From: Tieghemiomyces parasiticus
Lineage: Eukaryota > Kickxellomycota > Dimargaritomycetes > Dimargaritales > Dimargaritaceae
Length of the DNA stretch: 15,279 bases
Direction of reading: 5' to 3'
Assembly: GCA_027575765.1 (NCBI GenBank)
Contig: JANBPT010001067.1
Coordinates: forward strand, 1-15,279
Shown here one piece after another: positions 1-9,438 of this stretch; positions within the stretch are counted from its first letter, which is position 1, and every line of letters starts with the position of its first letter. The position numbers and the translations under genes are program-made. The notes beneath the pieces were generated by a model. The model did no database searches and had not been told where the DNA came from. It saw nothing but the letters and a program-made list of their open reading frames with translations.

Positions 1-116
1 GGGTGTGTGAATGCAGACGACAGGACGAGGGTTGCAGAGGGTGGGTTGTGACGCGTTAGTATTGGTCAGTGGTGCTACAGGAGTGCTGAGGAGTGTCAGG
101 GTGATCGTGAGCTCAC
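1..116 (-). other. Possible 3' part of an intron of a minus-strand gene off the left edge
   Basis: On the minus strand a perfect TACTAAC branch-site heptamer lies at 61-55. It is followed by a pyrimidine-biased stretch with no AG dinucleotide for the remaining 54 bases of the window, as in a branch point followed by an AG-exclusion zone. The two better-supported introns of the window (5318-5500 and 10069-10344) also end in long AG-free tails of about 80 nt. A possible donor, GTGAGC, starts at 116. The acceptor would lie outside the window and no coding exon can be recognised on either side, so this could also be chance. Confidence 0.28.
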
Positions 117-1280
117 ACAGGGCAGATCTTTAGTGTCCCCCTCCCTCCAGTATCATAAAAGGAGACGCCATACGCCACATGATTGACCTGGAAGGAGGGT
201 GAGCAGACTGTGGAGTCCCAAAGCGAAAAAAGAAAAGAAAGTGTGTCGCGCTGACACCTTGGCCGCTATCCCTCCTCAAGGATCCAAAATCCACATCTCT
301 ATCCAAGAGGACAGAGACCGCTGCACATCCATCGCCTCAAAGGCACAGGACCTATGACGTAGAAAGATGGCGCGGGACTCCACATTAGTGAGGGGGTGGT
401 AGAGGCTTGAGGAGGTGTACCAGAGCGGACGGTGGAGCGCAGATGCCACGGCGACCAAAATGGTATGAGGTGATTAATAAAAAAGACACCGACAGGGTTA
501 GCTGAGCAGAACGGGCGGCGCGGCCTGCTGGAAACACAGCCCACGCGCAAACCGACTATGTATTCAGCCTACAAGGCCGAACGAGCACTCGCAAGGGTGT
601 AGAGAAAAGCAGAGCGCCCAGTAGCAAGTAGGTTTGGGCTGGCCCGGCGAGTCCAGTACGTTACACCGAGGCCCCGCGTCACACCTCACATCCCACTTGA
701 AGAGGGCACCATACGTGTTGACGCGCCCGGCCAAAGTGCGAATGAGGTCATGGCCAAGGCTTATGACACGCTAAGGTATGCTGGACGCGTCGCCGACAGA
801 GTACCGCTTAAGAGAGGGTCGAAGAGCTCCGCGTTATCTCGACTGACGCTGGAGGGTGAGTCTACAGCCCAGACAGCAGGTCAACCGGGGGCTGCTAAGT
901 GAAGCAAACGCGTCCAGCGCAGCCAGCGACGCGTCATAGACGAGAAGGAAACCACCCGATAAAGGGACAGTAGAAGAATCATGCGACATACTTTGGTGTG
1001 GGGGAGGGGGATGTCTAATGATGTGCTGTATCTACACAGGACGAGAGCGGCGCGAAGTATAACCGTCGGAAAGTTGCAATGGAGGCAGTCAATGGAGTTG
1101 AGAAGTGTAAGTCAGCCGGAAGAGGGGAGTTGCGCGCTTTTTAAACCGGTAGAGTGACGCTAGCAGTGACGGTGACGATAGGAAGGGGGGTGGTGGAAGG
1201 TGGGGGTGTGGGGATGTTCATGGAGAAGGTGAGGGGTGGAGAAGGAGTCGATTTATTTAGCGTCGCGCAATAGCTGCGAC
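117..1280. other. Non-coding stretch, purine-rich on the plus strand
   Basis: No protein family is recognisable in any frame. Open frames are short and unlike any protein I know (for example 60 to 83 codons on the minus strand between 276 and 550). The plus strand is purine-rich, so the minus strand is pyrimidine-rich. This is the same bias seen in the sense strand of the leaders and promoters of nagB and nagA. It fits upstream DNA of a minus-strand gene located left of the window, but many minus-strand ATGs (for example near 294, 331, 690, 749, 935 and 1220) argue against one continuous leader here. A CTAAATAAAT sequence (minus, 1260-1251) is a weak TATA candidate. Confidence 0.4.
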
Positions 1281-1285
1281 TCTCA

Positions 1286-1308
1286 TGTGTGTGTGTGTGT
1301 GTGTGTGT
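1286..1308. repeat. (TG)n microsatellite
   Basis: This is an uninterrupted TG dinucleotide run of about 11.5 units. It lies in non-coding DNA just upstream of the weak minus-strand TATA candidate at 1251-1260. It is likely to vary in length between isolates. Confidence 0.95.
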
Positions 1309-1489
1309 AGCAGGGCCGCCTTACATCCAGCGTAGGATCAAGGGGGAACCGTCGGTGTGGAGAAAATTGAGGTTCGGATGGCAATTGGGTGGCAGGCACC
1401 CCCGGAGGGCAGGGGTGGTTTTTCAGTGTTAGTGACCAACCAATAGCGGGATTGAAAAGTATAAAATCCCCTACACTACTGTTGAGAAT

Positions 1490-1575
1490 GGCAGTACCTG
1501 GTATCCAAACCAGCACCCTGTGGATTGGGGAGCTAACGCACTATCCATTTGACCCAAACCGGCCACACCCTAGAA
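1490..1575 (-). repeat. Degenerate tRNA-like element, possible SINE head (copy 1)
   Basis: Read on the minus strand, the segment has the layout of a tRNA-derived sequence. An A-box-like TGGGTCAAATGG lies at 1556-1545. The D-loop-like ATGGATAGTGCG follows, and about 45 nt after the A-box start comes a B-box-like GGTTTGGATACC at 1511-1500, which is one base longer than the consensus GGTTCGANNCC. The order and spacing match an RNA polymerase III internal promoter. I could not fold a clean cloverleaf: the acceptor and anticodon stems mispair, so it is not a functional tRNA. Just after the B-box-like part, at 1486-1479, is CTCAACAG, which recurs at the same relative place in the element at 1972-2070. 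Confidence 0.4.
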
Positions 1576-1971
1576 GGTGAGGGGCGGCAGCCAAACTCGG
1601 GTGGTGGGAAGAGTCGGAGGGGGGTAGGGTGGAAGTCATAGTGGGCGGGTGGGACGAGTGCACGCTGACCAGATGGCAAGGTGGTGAAAGAGGCGGAAGG
1701 CCCAGAGCAGTGACTGTGTACGGTCAGACAAAGAGGCGATGACCACCCCGGCCGCCGCTCCATCGCACCAACAATGCAGAAAAACGGCAGAGCAGTTGGG
1801 GCCTGGCTGGCCAGCCGGCTGCACCGCACAGAGATCCCTTTCATACATCCGCACCGCCACAGTCGGAAAGGCTGGGGTTGGGCAAGCACGACTGCACTGC
1901 AGTCCCTGCAACCATCCCTTGCGTTAGCGCCGCTAAAGTCTCCCCCCCTCCCCCGGCCCAAGTCCCAGTCG

Positions 1972-2070
1972 AGCGTAGCTCGGCAGTGGTGGCAGGCAGT
2001 GAGATGGTCGAGTGATCTTGTGGGTGAACGTGTGCGTATCCCCGAAGTACACACCCTCAACAGAATAGCG
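1972..2070 (+). repeat. Degenerate tRNA-like element, possible SINE head (copy 2)
   Basis: On the plus strand a TAGCTCGGCAGTGG A-box-like sequence lies at 1976-1989. It is followed by an anticodon-arm-like GATCTTGTGGGTGAACG and a decayed B-box-like GTGCGTATCCC near 2032-2042. After it comes GTAC, a few bases, then CTCAACAG at 2056-2063. The minus-strand element at 1490-1575 shows the same order (GTAC, then CTCAACAG). The anticodon-arm to B-box parts of the two can be aligned by eye, with many mismatches. The pair would be inverted and about 480 bp apart. The identity is low, so common ancestry is an inference. Confidence 0.3.
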
Positions 2071-2079
2071 GCTGTAGAG

Positions 2080-4440
2080 TGGCTGACAGCCAGTGGACAG
2101 GGTCGAGGGGGGGGGCTCTGTGAAGTGTTGAGGCTGAGATGGCCAGTTAGTCTGTGGCGGATCTGGCTGAGGAGAGGGAGGGTGGGAGGGGGAGGAAAGA
2201 CTGGACAAACGGACTCGGTTTACGCGTCCTCGTCTCGTAGCGAACACATCCACCGCCGGATCTCTCCGCTCAGCCGTATTCCTTTAGCTGGACCAACTGA
2301 ACATCCTTTTTCACTACCAGGTTCTTTGTCTACAAATGACTTGGACCTCCACCCCGTCTCTCCCCCTTTGAACATCCCGCCTTTCTCCCCCCCACCTCGG
2401 CACATTTCACCCTTGCCCGCACGCGATTATGCACATTTTCCGACCACGCAGGCGGGCCTCTTCTTGGGCAAACCTTGCCGATCCCACCGGGTGGCGCAGG
2501 GCCATATGAAAGGGGGGGGCTAAGGCTGCACAGGTCGCCAAGTTACCAGTTGGGACATGGCTGCCCCCTCTCTCCCACTCTCTCCAGTATACGCAGGGTC
2601 TTCCATACCCACGGCATCCGAGAATGTGCTGCGTGCCGGCTACCCCATCGGAATCCATATCCGGCTTGCTATTGTCGTTGGTATCCAACTTGTCGCCCAT
2701 TTCTATGCTAGTTGGCCCCCCTAATCTGCGTGTGGTTTAGCAACCCTGCCGGTAGGTAATGTGGCCTACGTCTGTTGGTCGATTTGCCTCCTCCTCCTCC
2801 CCGGGCCTTTCGATCACTCCCCACCATCGTGTAGCAAAGTGGGAGGGATGGCTGGGTTGATGCCCAGTGGCCTTTGTCTAAGGTCCGCCTATCCGTCTGT
2901 CCTCTGTACCCCTGACTGTCCATCTCTCTTGCTCTGCCGTATCGATTCGTACCGTGTCCTCCGGTCATGTTTCTGTACGCGGCGACACCCCGCCTCCTCG
3001 CCCTCTACGTATTCGCAGGTAGTACACCCACCGTGACCTCCCCTTTCACAATGGTATCCGGTCAAATGCGCGTGACCCGTCTTCAATGATCCGTTTGCCG
3101 ATTGATATCTTGGCCCGGTGACGAAATCGGCCATCATAGCACACGCCAGGCCGAATACTATTAGGTTAAGGAATGCTTGTATCGGGCGAATTTCTTAGGG
3201 CTCTTTGGTGGTCATAAATCTTTTGTTTTTGTATGCACCCTTGGTGGTAATATCGCTTGGCATGGCCTCTGTCCCCGCTTTTCCCTGACAGTCCAATCAA
3301 CTGCCCCCGTCCCACTTAATAGCCCAAGCCGTGTCGATCATCCCTAGCAGAATAGAAATAAGACCTGGAGACTTGAACGCGACGCGCCCCGTCCACGCGT
3401 CTCATTCGCCAGATCGTTACCCCGCCCAGCCAGTTTTTCTGGGGCTCATGAGATCCCGTTCCCTACCCATTTCAATGCAAACCACCCTATGTGAGAGAGA
3501 GAGAGGGTGCTTTGCCCAGGGCGAAGAATCAGGGTTGACCAAAATATCTACGCGGCATGCTTGAATGGGCCAGGGTTGCTGCCGAGCAACAATTGAATAC
3601 TATGTACTGGTCGCATATTTATTCACAATATTTACCTAGCACACCGGGCCTGACTTACTTTCCTGGGGGGATCCTTCTACTTTGGAATCATACTAATTTG
3701 ACACCTTCCCATATTCACACGCACACACACGCATCCAACCTCCTGCTACAGCCATAGCCACGTACCCCCCCCCGACTTGGCAATCTGAATCTACACTGGT
3801 TGGCCTAGTTCTGCGCCCCTCCCCTCGCCTTTCAAGGGCAAGCTCTTTGCTATGAGAAGGAATCTGGCTAGGCCCTCACCCTGGCCGTTTCACAAGGTAA
3901 GCAGCCAGGGTACGTGTGTGTATTTAGGGACAGGGTGAATTCCCACTATCAACTTTCCAAGCAATGTAGACCCTGTGCGTCCGATTCTCTCTGATGCCTG
4001 TCTAATGTATATCGGGATGAACACTCATAGTTGGACGATAGAGGTGGAACATCAATGTCATTTTACGCAAATACACGCGCGCGCACGTGCGTATACGGGC
4101 CGAATAATACTCCTATATCTACGCCAGCTCTCGATACAACTAAGCCACGGCACCAGGTTAAGTAAAAACCAATAAGCCAATGTGTTCCGGCTGCCAAGAA
4201 AAGGCCGTGCTGAAGAATGAAAACACCTGTAGGTCACACCACTCGAGATCCATATCCATGTTCTGTCGTTATTATCCACTACCGATATAGTTTTATGGCC
4301 GCATGCGTACGTGGGATAAGGAACAATTGTCACAAATTTCGTATACGTCAGTATCCCCCCCGCTTGTCATTGCCACTAACACCGTCATCCCAGCGCTACC
4401 CCCCTGGTAGGGAACCGTACAGCGCCATGATCTAGTATGG
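2080..4440. other. Long stretch with no recognisable gene
   Basis: None of the open frames here resembles a known protein. They overlap in several frames and lack conserved motifs, so I call no gene. Around 2200 the plus strand changes from purine-rich to strongly pyrimidine-rich, which lasts to about 3100. The DNA then becomes mixed and more AT-rich towards the 3' end of nagB. Small local features are a GA-rich run near 3492-3505, a CA-rich run near 3717-3731, a C9 tract near 3765-3773, and a perfect 7-bp inverted repeat CCCTGGC/GCCAGGG (3879-3885 and 3904-3910) around an 18-nt loop. An RNA gene or a diverged, heavily spliced gene cannot be excluded by eye. Confidence 0.5.
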
Positions 4441-4458
4441 GTTAATAGTTTACATGGC

Positions 4459-4464
4459 TTTATT
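4459..4464 (-). terminator. Candidate polyadenylation signal AATAAA for nagB
   Basis: A canonical AATAAA hexamer lies on the minus strand about 190 nt downstream of the nagB stop codon. No better AATAAA occurs between the stop and this point, although AT-rich sequence close to 4600 could also serve. It fits the 3' end of a fungal transcript of normal size. Confidence 0.5.
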
Positions 4465-4538
4465 ACGAAAAGGAGAATCAATAGGGGCCCAGTGACCGGT
4501 ATAAGGACAGAGATTGGTGATGGCCGTAGCGACATCAG

Positions 4539-4570
4539 AGAAAGAGAGAGAGAGAGAGAAAAAAAAAGAA
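4539..4570. repeat. (GA)n/A-run microsatellite in the nagB 3' UTR
   Basis: A GA dinucleotide run is followed by a run of about nine A on the plus strand. In the nagB message this is a (CU)n tract followed or preceded by U-rich sequence, roughly 85 to 115 nt after the stop and upstream of the AATAAA signal. It is a simple repeat. Any role as a binding site for a pyrimidine-tract protein is speculative. Confidence 0.9.
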
Positions 4571-4653
4571 AGGCGCTGGAATGTGGAAAAGTAAAATAAT
4601 GATGTATTAAAGCAACGACTCCGGACTGCTGCACACACGGCCACCCACCTCTC

Positions 4654-5736
4654 TTACTCCTTCTTGGTGGGTGAGACCTCCCCGGACAGCAGTCGGGTGG
4701 TATCAACACCCTTGAGCGAGGTGATAGCACCACGCAGGTTCATCCGGTCCTTCCCAATAAGTTGTTCATGGACCATCTCAATACTCTTAAAGTACTTGAC
4801 TGTCTTGACGTGTAGCTCAAGGGTTGCATCCTCGTCGCACACGATCATGGAGAAGGGGTGGTTCTGGATGGCTGACACGGTCCACATGTGATTGATGCCT
4901 TCCTCGATACACTTGGCAAGGGCCAGCGCCTTATGGGCCCCGGTAATGATAATGACCACCTCGCGGGCGTCTGTGACGGTACCGACACCAACGGTGAGGG
5001 CCAGTTTGGGCACCTTGGTGATATCATTGTCAAAGAAGCGCGAGTTGGCCAGGATGGTATCGTAGGCGAGCGTTTTGACTCGCGTGCGTGAGGTCAGCGA
5101 GGACCCCGGCTCATTGAAGGCGATGTGGCCGTCCGGGCCAATACCGCCCAAAAAGAGCTCGATACCGCCCACCGCGGAAATCTTGGCTTCGTAGGCTTGA
5201 CATTCGGCCTCCAAGTTGTCTGCGTTACCGTTCAGAAGGTTCACCTGTGCCGGCGGGATGTCAATGTGCTGGAAGAGGTTCTTCCACATGAACGAGTGGT
5301 AGCTTTCGGGGTGGTCCCTAAAGCAAGTACGAACATGTATGAGTATGCAAGAAGCGAGGGGAGGGGGGTAGGAATGAAGGAGGTTGGCACATGATAACTA
5401 GGCAGAAGGTCCATCAATGTTTTCTACTCTGACGTGTGGGCCATCCTTCAGTGGTGCGTGCTCATCTTATCGTTGCCCTAAAATAATCATGTTCACTCAC
5501 CTGGGCAGGCCGACATACTCGTCCATGTTGAAAGTCACCACGTGCTTGAAGGACACCTCGCCGGCACGGTGCTTGGCCACAAGGAAGCGGTACACGCCCA
5601 GCGGGGACGACCCCGTGGGCAGGCCGATGACGAAGGGTCGCTCGGCAGTGGGGTTGAAGGCTTGAATGCGGGCGATAATGTAGTTGGCCACATACTCGGC
5701 CACATCGTCAATCGTGTCGCGGATGTGGAGACGCAT
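4654..5736 (-). CDS. nagB: Glucosamine-6-phosphate deaminase/isomerase (GNPDA/NagB family)
   Basis: The enzyme converts glucosamine-6-phosphate to fructose-6-phosphate and ammonia in the cytosol, the last step of GlcNAc catabolism. Exon 1 is 5736-5501 and exon 2 is 5317-4654, with the stop TAA at 4656-4654. The joined product is 299 residues, close to the family's usual 265-290. Key residues fall at the same numbers as in E. coli NagB. Asp72 is in [10 protein letters not shown], and Asp141, His143 and Glu148 are in [13 protein letters not shown]. Ser151-Ser152, Arg158, Lys160 and Thr161 of the phosphate/allosteric region are kept in [13 protein letters not shown]. The substrate-loop motif LPTGSSPLG is at 39-47. 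The ATG at 5736 is chosen because MRLHIRDT matches the family N-terminus and has G at -3. An upstream extension would need a TTG start. The last seven or so residues (SPTKKE region) are a nonconserved tail. Its neighbour nagA makes its substrate. Identification is firm. Confidence 0.97.
5318..5500 (-). other. Spliceosomal intron in nagB (phase 2, 183 nt)
   Basis: The donor is CCCAG|GTGAGT at 5501/5500 and the acceptor is TTGCTTTAG|GGAC at 5318/5317. Splicing rebuilds an AGG arginine codon (residue 79). It restores the conserved family block [15 protein letters not shown] across the junction. The last 75 or so nucleotides of the intron are pyrimidine-rich and free of AG. No perfect TACTAAC is present; TACTCAT near the 3' end or CCAAC further up are possible branch sites. 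Confidence 0.95.
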
Positions 5737-6265
5737 GGCGAAGGGAGGCGGGGTTGCTCGTGAAGGTTCGTAATAACTGGGTTGGATATTGGTAGAGACG
5801 AGACGCAATAAAAGGATTTTAAGGCAACACGAGATAAAGCCGTAAGCGGGTCGGCGCTACTCACAGGACCGCAAAGGGGGCGGGTGTCGGCTGCGGACGT
5901 AGCCTGGGCGATACGCACAGGCGAGCCGAAATAGCTTGATCGGCGACAGAGGCCAAATAGTAGTTGTCCAAGCGACGGGCAGTCGGATTGATAAGGGCAC
6001 AGGGCGAGTGAACGGCGGCGGAGAAGACGCCTAGGGAGTGATGTTGGGGCAACCAGTCTGTACCTAGAGAAAGACAGTAATCGCAAGTGAAACCTGGGCG
6101 GAGGGAGGGGGGAGTGGGAAAACGATAGTGGGCGGAGTGAGACGACAGGGTCCGGGCGAACACAGTGCGGGGAAGGGTGGTGGAGAGGGGGTGACGGCCA
6201 GGTTCTAGAGCAACCAGGCGGGGGGGAGTAAGGTGGGTCTGAGGTTTTAGATGGCGAACGGTGGG
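5737..6265 (-). promoter_or_regulatory. Long 5' leader of nagB, free of ATG
   Basis: The sense (minus) strand from just upstream of the start codon to 6393, beyond the TATA box, contains no ATG at all. That is about 657 nt, where roughly ten would be expected in random sequence. The strand is pyrimidine-rich. This is the mark of a scanned 5' leader whose start is set by the TATA box at 6291-6300. The exact transcription start is not visible; about 6260-6270 is inferred from the usual TATA spacing. No coding potential is recognised in the leader. Confidence 0.6.
5777..5864 (-). other. Possible leader intron of nagB (88 nt)
   Basis: On the minus strand a GTGAGT donor at 5864, the same hexamer as in the coding intron, is followed by pyrimidine-biased sequence. 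That sequence has no AG from about 5855 until CCAACCCAG, ending at 5777. The long AG-free tail matches the other introns of the window. The removal is not needed to get rid of an upstream ATG, because the leader has none, and no strong branch site stands out. It could be an unspliced leader. Confidence 0.35.
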
Positions 6266-6290
6266 CGTGAGGGGCGACCGGCAGAGTGGA

Positions 6291-6300
6291 GTTTATATAG
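6291..6300 (-). promoter_or_regulatory. TATA box of nagB (CTATATAAAC)
   Basis: CTATATAAAC on the minus strand lies 555 nt upstream of the nagB start, at the head of the ATG-free leader. The same ten bases form the nagA TATA box at 9439-9448, in mirror orientation. The sequence upstream is C- and T-rich on the sense strand. No CCAAT box was found in the first 200 nt upstream. Confidence 0.65.
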
Positions 6301-7158
6301 CTGACCTACGCTATGAGACCTGACCCAGCGGCCGAACGGACGGAGAGGAGGGGGGGACGGTGAGGTGAGGTGCAGAAGAAGAAGGGATATAGGCATATGT
6401 CGGGTGACGGTTGATACACAAAGGGGCTCCCCGGGGGTTGGGATTTTACCGTTTGGATGAAAAGAAGGAGACTGACCGTTTTGTCCCCCACCGCCCAAGC
6501 TCGTGCGGCTTTTACAAGCCAGACAGAGCTAATCTACGCCGCAAGGGGCACCGGGCCCACAACAACCACATAGCGGCAGTCAAGAGTAAGCTGGAGGACC
6601 CCCCCTCCTCCCCCGCTCAACACCACAGGCCGTTTTGCAGACGATAGAGTGGAATGGATAGCAGTCTCCCGATGTGAGGCCGAGACATCGTGGATATGTA
6701 CACGATGCCCCCCTCCGTCTGAGGAGCGTACTCCCCGGTGACGTCCGCTTTGGTTGAGGCATTCCAAGCGAAATAAATGTTTCCCAGTATTAAATGCCCG
6801 TGTTGAAAGAAAGATAACCAAAGTGAGCTGGTTGGGAGGACGGAGATACGCTTCGTTCACTGTATCGCCGTACTGTTATTCCCAGGCTGTGTAGTGATGC
6901 GGTGATCTGGGGCATTCACAGCACACGTCGACTAGACTTGTGACCTATGGGCAGGCCTCTCTAGTTTCCTTCCTAGCCCTTACCTTCGTTATCAGGAGGT
7001 AGAAGTGGGGGGAGAAGGAAGCCCGCTAGTTAGTCAAAACTGTCACGATGGATAAATCAACCCGGGTATATAGATAGTGGCGAACAGCTGTACGTTGGAC
7101 AGGCCTGGGCAAATTACGGTTAGGTAGATGGTATAGCTCTCAAACATTACCGCCCAGT

Positions 7159-7169
7159 CCCCCCCCCCC
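7159..7169. repeat. C11 homopolymer tract
   Basis: Eleven consecutive C on the plus strand lie in the non-coding region between nagB and nagA. It is one of several poly-C/poly-G tracts in the window and is prone to length variation and sequencing error. Confidence 0.9.
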
Positions 7170-7588
7170 AGTGACATGATAGATAAGGGCAGCTGCCATG
7201 ACAAGGAATCATTGCCGTTTCTTGCTGTGGACGAGTGCTGCGTGTAGAAGTGTAGCGGTCTGTTGACCTTGCTTGATTCTCGTTGGTACTCTGCGTGGCG
7301 TTTAGACCCTGACTTGGCCACGCCCGTTTCGCCGCCACTGCCGGAGCCAATGTCGCTAAAAGTAAGGTTCGCATCCACTGGGACGGCCCTGTGCGGGTTG
7401 TCGGCCATGACGGCGTTGGTACGCCCTGCCCGCAACCACGACCACATACCTAACTCCGATTATGCTCAGTTGCAGTGGTGGTGCTACAGCTGCGACCGAC
7501 GGCGTGATGGAAGGAGGAGGAGGAGGGTATGGTGTTTGCCCGGCCCGTAATAGGGCTAAGTATACTTCCGGTGGTCACCGTGTCCTAA

Positions 7589-7639
7589 GGGGGGGGGGGC
7601 AAGTGACGTGTCGGCCGAACATCTGCACCCCCCCCCCCC
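7589..7639. repeat. G11 and C12 tracts arranged as an inverted repeat
   Basis: A run of 11 G (7589-7599) and a run of 12 C (7628-7639) are separated by 28 nt on the same strand. They can pair into a hairpin with an 11-bp G:C stem, and each run could form other G- or C-rich structures. The tract sits in the middle of the nagB-nagA intergenic region. No coding frame is interrupted. Run lengths may be affected by sequencing error. Confidence 0.85.
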
Positions 7640-9438
7640 GCTCGACACCTTCGCATACCCACTCCTTAATTATCTTGGTAGGCCCCACCTTCTCCTTCGA
7701 ATAGGATACGTCTGTCGGGTGTGGCTATCTTTAGCGGCTTAGCCCAACCTTTGAGGGGCGTTCTTGATGGTCGAATTCTGCCAAAACAATCCTGCATGCC
7801 TTCAACACTCACTGCGCAGCTTCGGTTATAGGTGTGCTGATGGTTTGAATACTTCCGTTATTACGACTGGGTAGTGTATTTATTACAAACTCGGCTGCGT
7901 TGCGCCGTTTCCAGGACGCAATAGGCCTTGTTGTACGAAGATATGCACCAAATAAACAAACATACCAGACCTCTTAAGATCCGATGAGTACCGGTACTGC
8001 TGCTAGTGGAGAGTACCCATGTCAAAGTCGCCAAATAAGACCTTGTCCCTAGCATCTCATCCCCCCTTCAAGTTGTCGCCAGCTCACTTCCCTCCTTTTC
8101 TATCACTTCCCGCTCGGAACCGGCACCTTCTCTCTCTCCTTTCACCAGCACCAATCTCTTACCGCTGCTATCAGCCCGTTCATTCAAATACCGATGTAAA
8201 CAACGACTCCCGGGCAGATAGACGCCGGTGCCCCCCGCCCTCAAATACGAACACTCTGCCGTTATACCGGGTTACCCAATTGACGTTCCACCGCCGCAGC
8301 GGCCCAGCTATCTATCGTCCTACCCTCACATGGGGATATACCGTGGCAATTACGTCCCACATTTACCCGAAAACAGAAGGGTCCGGCTGGGGACGACATC
8401 ACTACCACCGCCACCATTCCCTCTCGCCTTCGTAGCTCAGCAATCCTATTGTGTAGTGACGGGAACGTCTATCCATGATCATATCGACTACAGGTGGCGT
8501 AGCTTACAAAGCCTACTGCGGACACTTACAACCTATAAAACTTCTCACCCGTCGGTTCACCCTTCTAATACGATGTGTCTAGGTGCTCTGCCACGCAAGC
8601 CGGCGGTATCCAACGTGGGGAAGGTCATGCGTCTTTGGAATGCCGTACCACCCCCCGCCTGTACCACGCAAGCTGCGCTACTCGAACGTTGGATGCAGGG
8701 AGACCAGCTGTATGGCAGAGGAAGTGCCACCGGACAGGGAGACGGGGAGGGGGCCTCCACAGATCGTAGTCGGTTTTACTCCTGCATCGGCTTCTCAGAA
8801 CTTGGGTACAAAGCCGCGACAGATATCACGAAGTGACAGTTGGCGCTTCCTACGCGGACTCGGGTCGATACACTGCTACTCCCCGAACACGCAACTTGCT
8901 GACGATTCGTGTGGCAAGGGACTGGTGTCAACATGGCCTTTCCAGAGTTGCCGGTGTGAGTCACCCCGACTTGCTTCCCCTCCTCACTACCACTACGCTC
9001 CCATTACCATCTGCTCTATTTCCTCGAGGCACATCCTATCCTGGGGCCTACCTTCTGGTTCTTTTCGCCCCAGAGCCAAGCGGGGCTGCACTGTCCTATC
9101 AGAGGTTGGCCCCAGGTACGGGAAAGCCCTATTCCTTATGGCCACCACCGACAATTAGCCGCTTCACTCTCCTCCTCACCCCCGCCTGAAGGCCCACCCT
9201 CATGACTGCTATTATCTTTTCGATGCTTTGGACGGCCCTCGTTGTCCCATCCACGCCCCCCTCCCGAGCCAACCTTCCCCTGACTGCGGAGTCTTTTGTC
9301 GACGCGATGCGCTCGTGGTCCAGAGGAAGAAGGGCGGCGTGATTGACGGTTGCTGCCGCCACCAGCGTCCTCCCTTACTGACTCTCGTCTTTCCTCACTC
9401 ACCCCCGCTTGCGCAAGATACCGGTTTCATCCAGGGAT

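Larger units (their letters stand above)
6301..9300. other. Unassigned DNA between the nagB and nagA promoters
   Basis: About 3 kb separates the two TATA boxes. I recognise no gene. The first third is purine-rich on the plus strand, continuing the nagB bias. The middle is mixed, with homopolymer G and C tracts. From about 8020 the plus strand is pyrimidine-rich up to nagA. Three overlapping plus-strand frames of 138, 202 and 191 codons lie between 8019 and 9158. They stay open because of the low-complexity C/T-rich composition, show no family motif, and the longest begins at GTG. Regulatory elements for the GlcNAc pair could lie here. TGACGGTTG occurs once near each TATA box (6405-6413 and 9344-9352). 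Confidence 0.45.

Noticed and set aside
1251..1260. CTAAATAAAT (minus) as the promoter of the left-edge gene
   Set aside because: Many minus-strand ATGs lie between it and the left edge, and no coding exon is recognisable, so it is kept only as a weak remark.
1460..1466. TATAAAA on the plus strand as a promoter
   Set aside because: No plus-strand gene follows, and the downstream DNA is purine-rich, unlike the leaders of the real genes here.
1490..1575. Functional tRNA gene on the minus strand
   Set aside because: The acceptor and anticodon stems do not pair and the T-loop is altered, so only a tRNA relic or SINE head is plausible.
1774..2523. 249-codon plus-strand open frame
   Set aside because: It shows no family resemblance, runs through the tRNA-like element at 1972-2070 and crosses the composition switch. 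It is long mainly because of GC-rich, stop-poor sequence.
5737..5808. In-frame 24-codon upstream extension of nagB
   Set aside because: It needs a TTG start, has no ATG, and lies before the family-typical N-terminus at 5736. A candidate leader intron also ends inside it.
7717..7790. Possible tRNA T-arm (GGTCGAATTCTGCC) near 7770
   Set aside because: No matching D-arm, anticodon arm or acceptor stem could be built around it.
8019..9158. Three overlapping plus-strand frames (138, 202 and 191 codons)
   Set aside because: Three frames are open at once, which points to stop-poor low-complexity DNA. There are no motifs and the longest starts with GTG.
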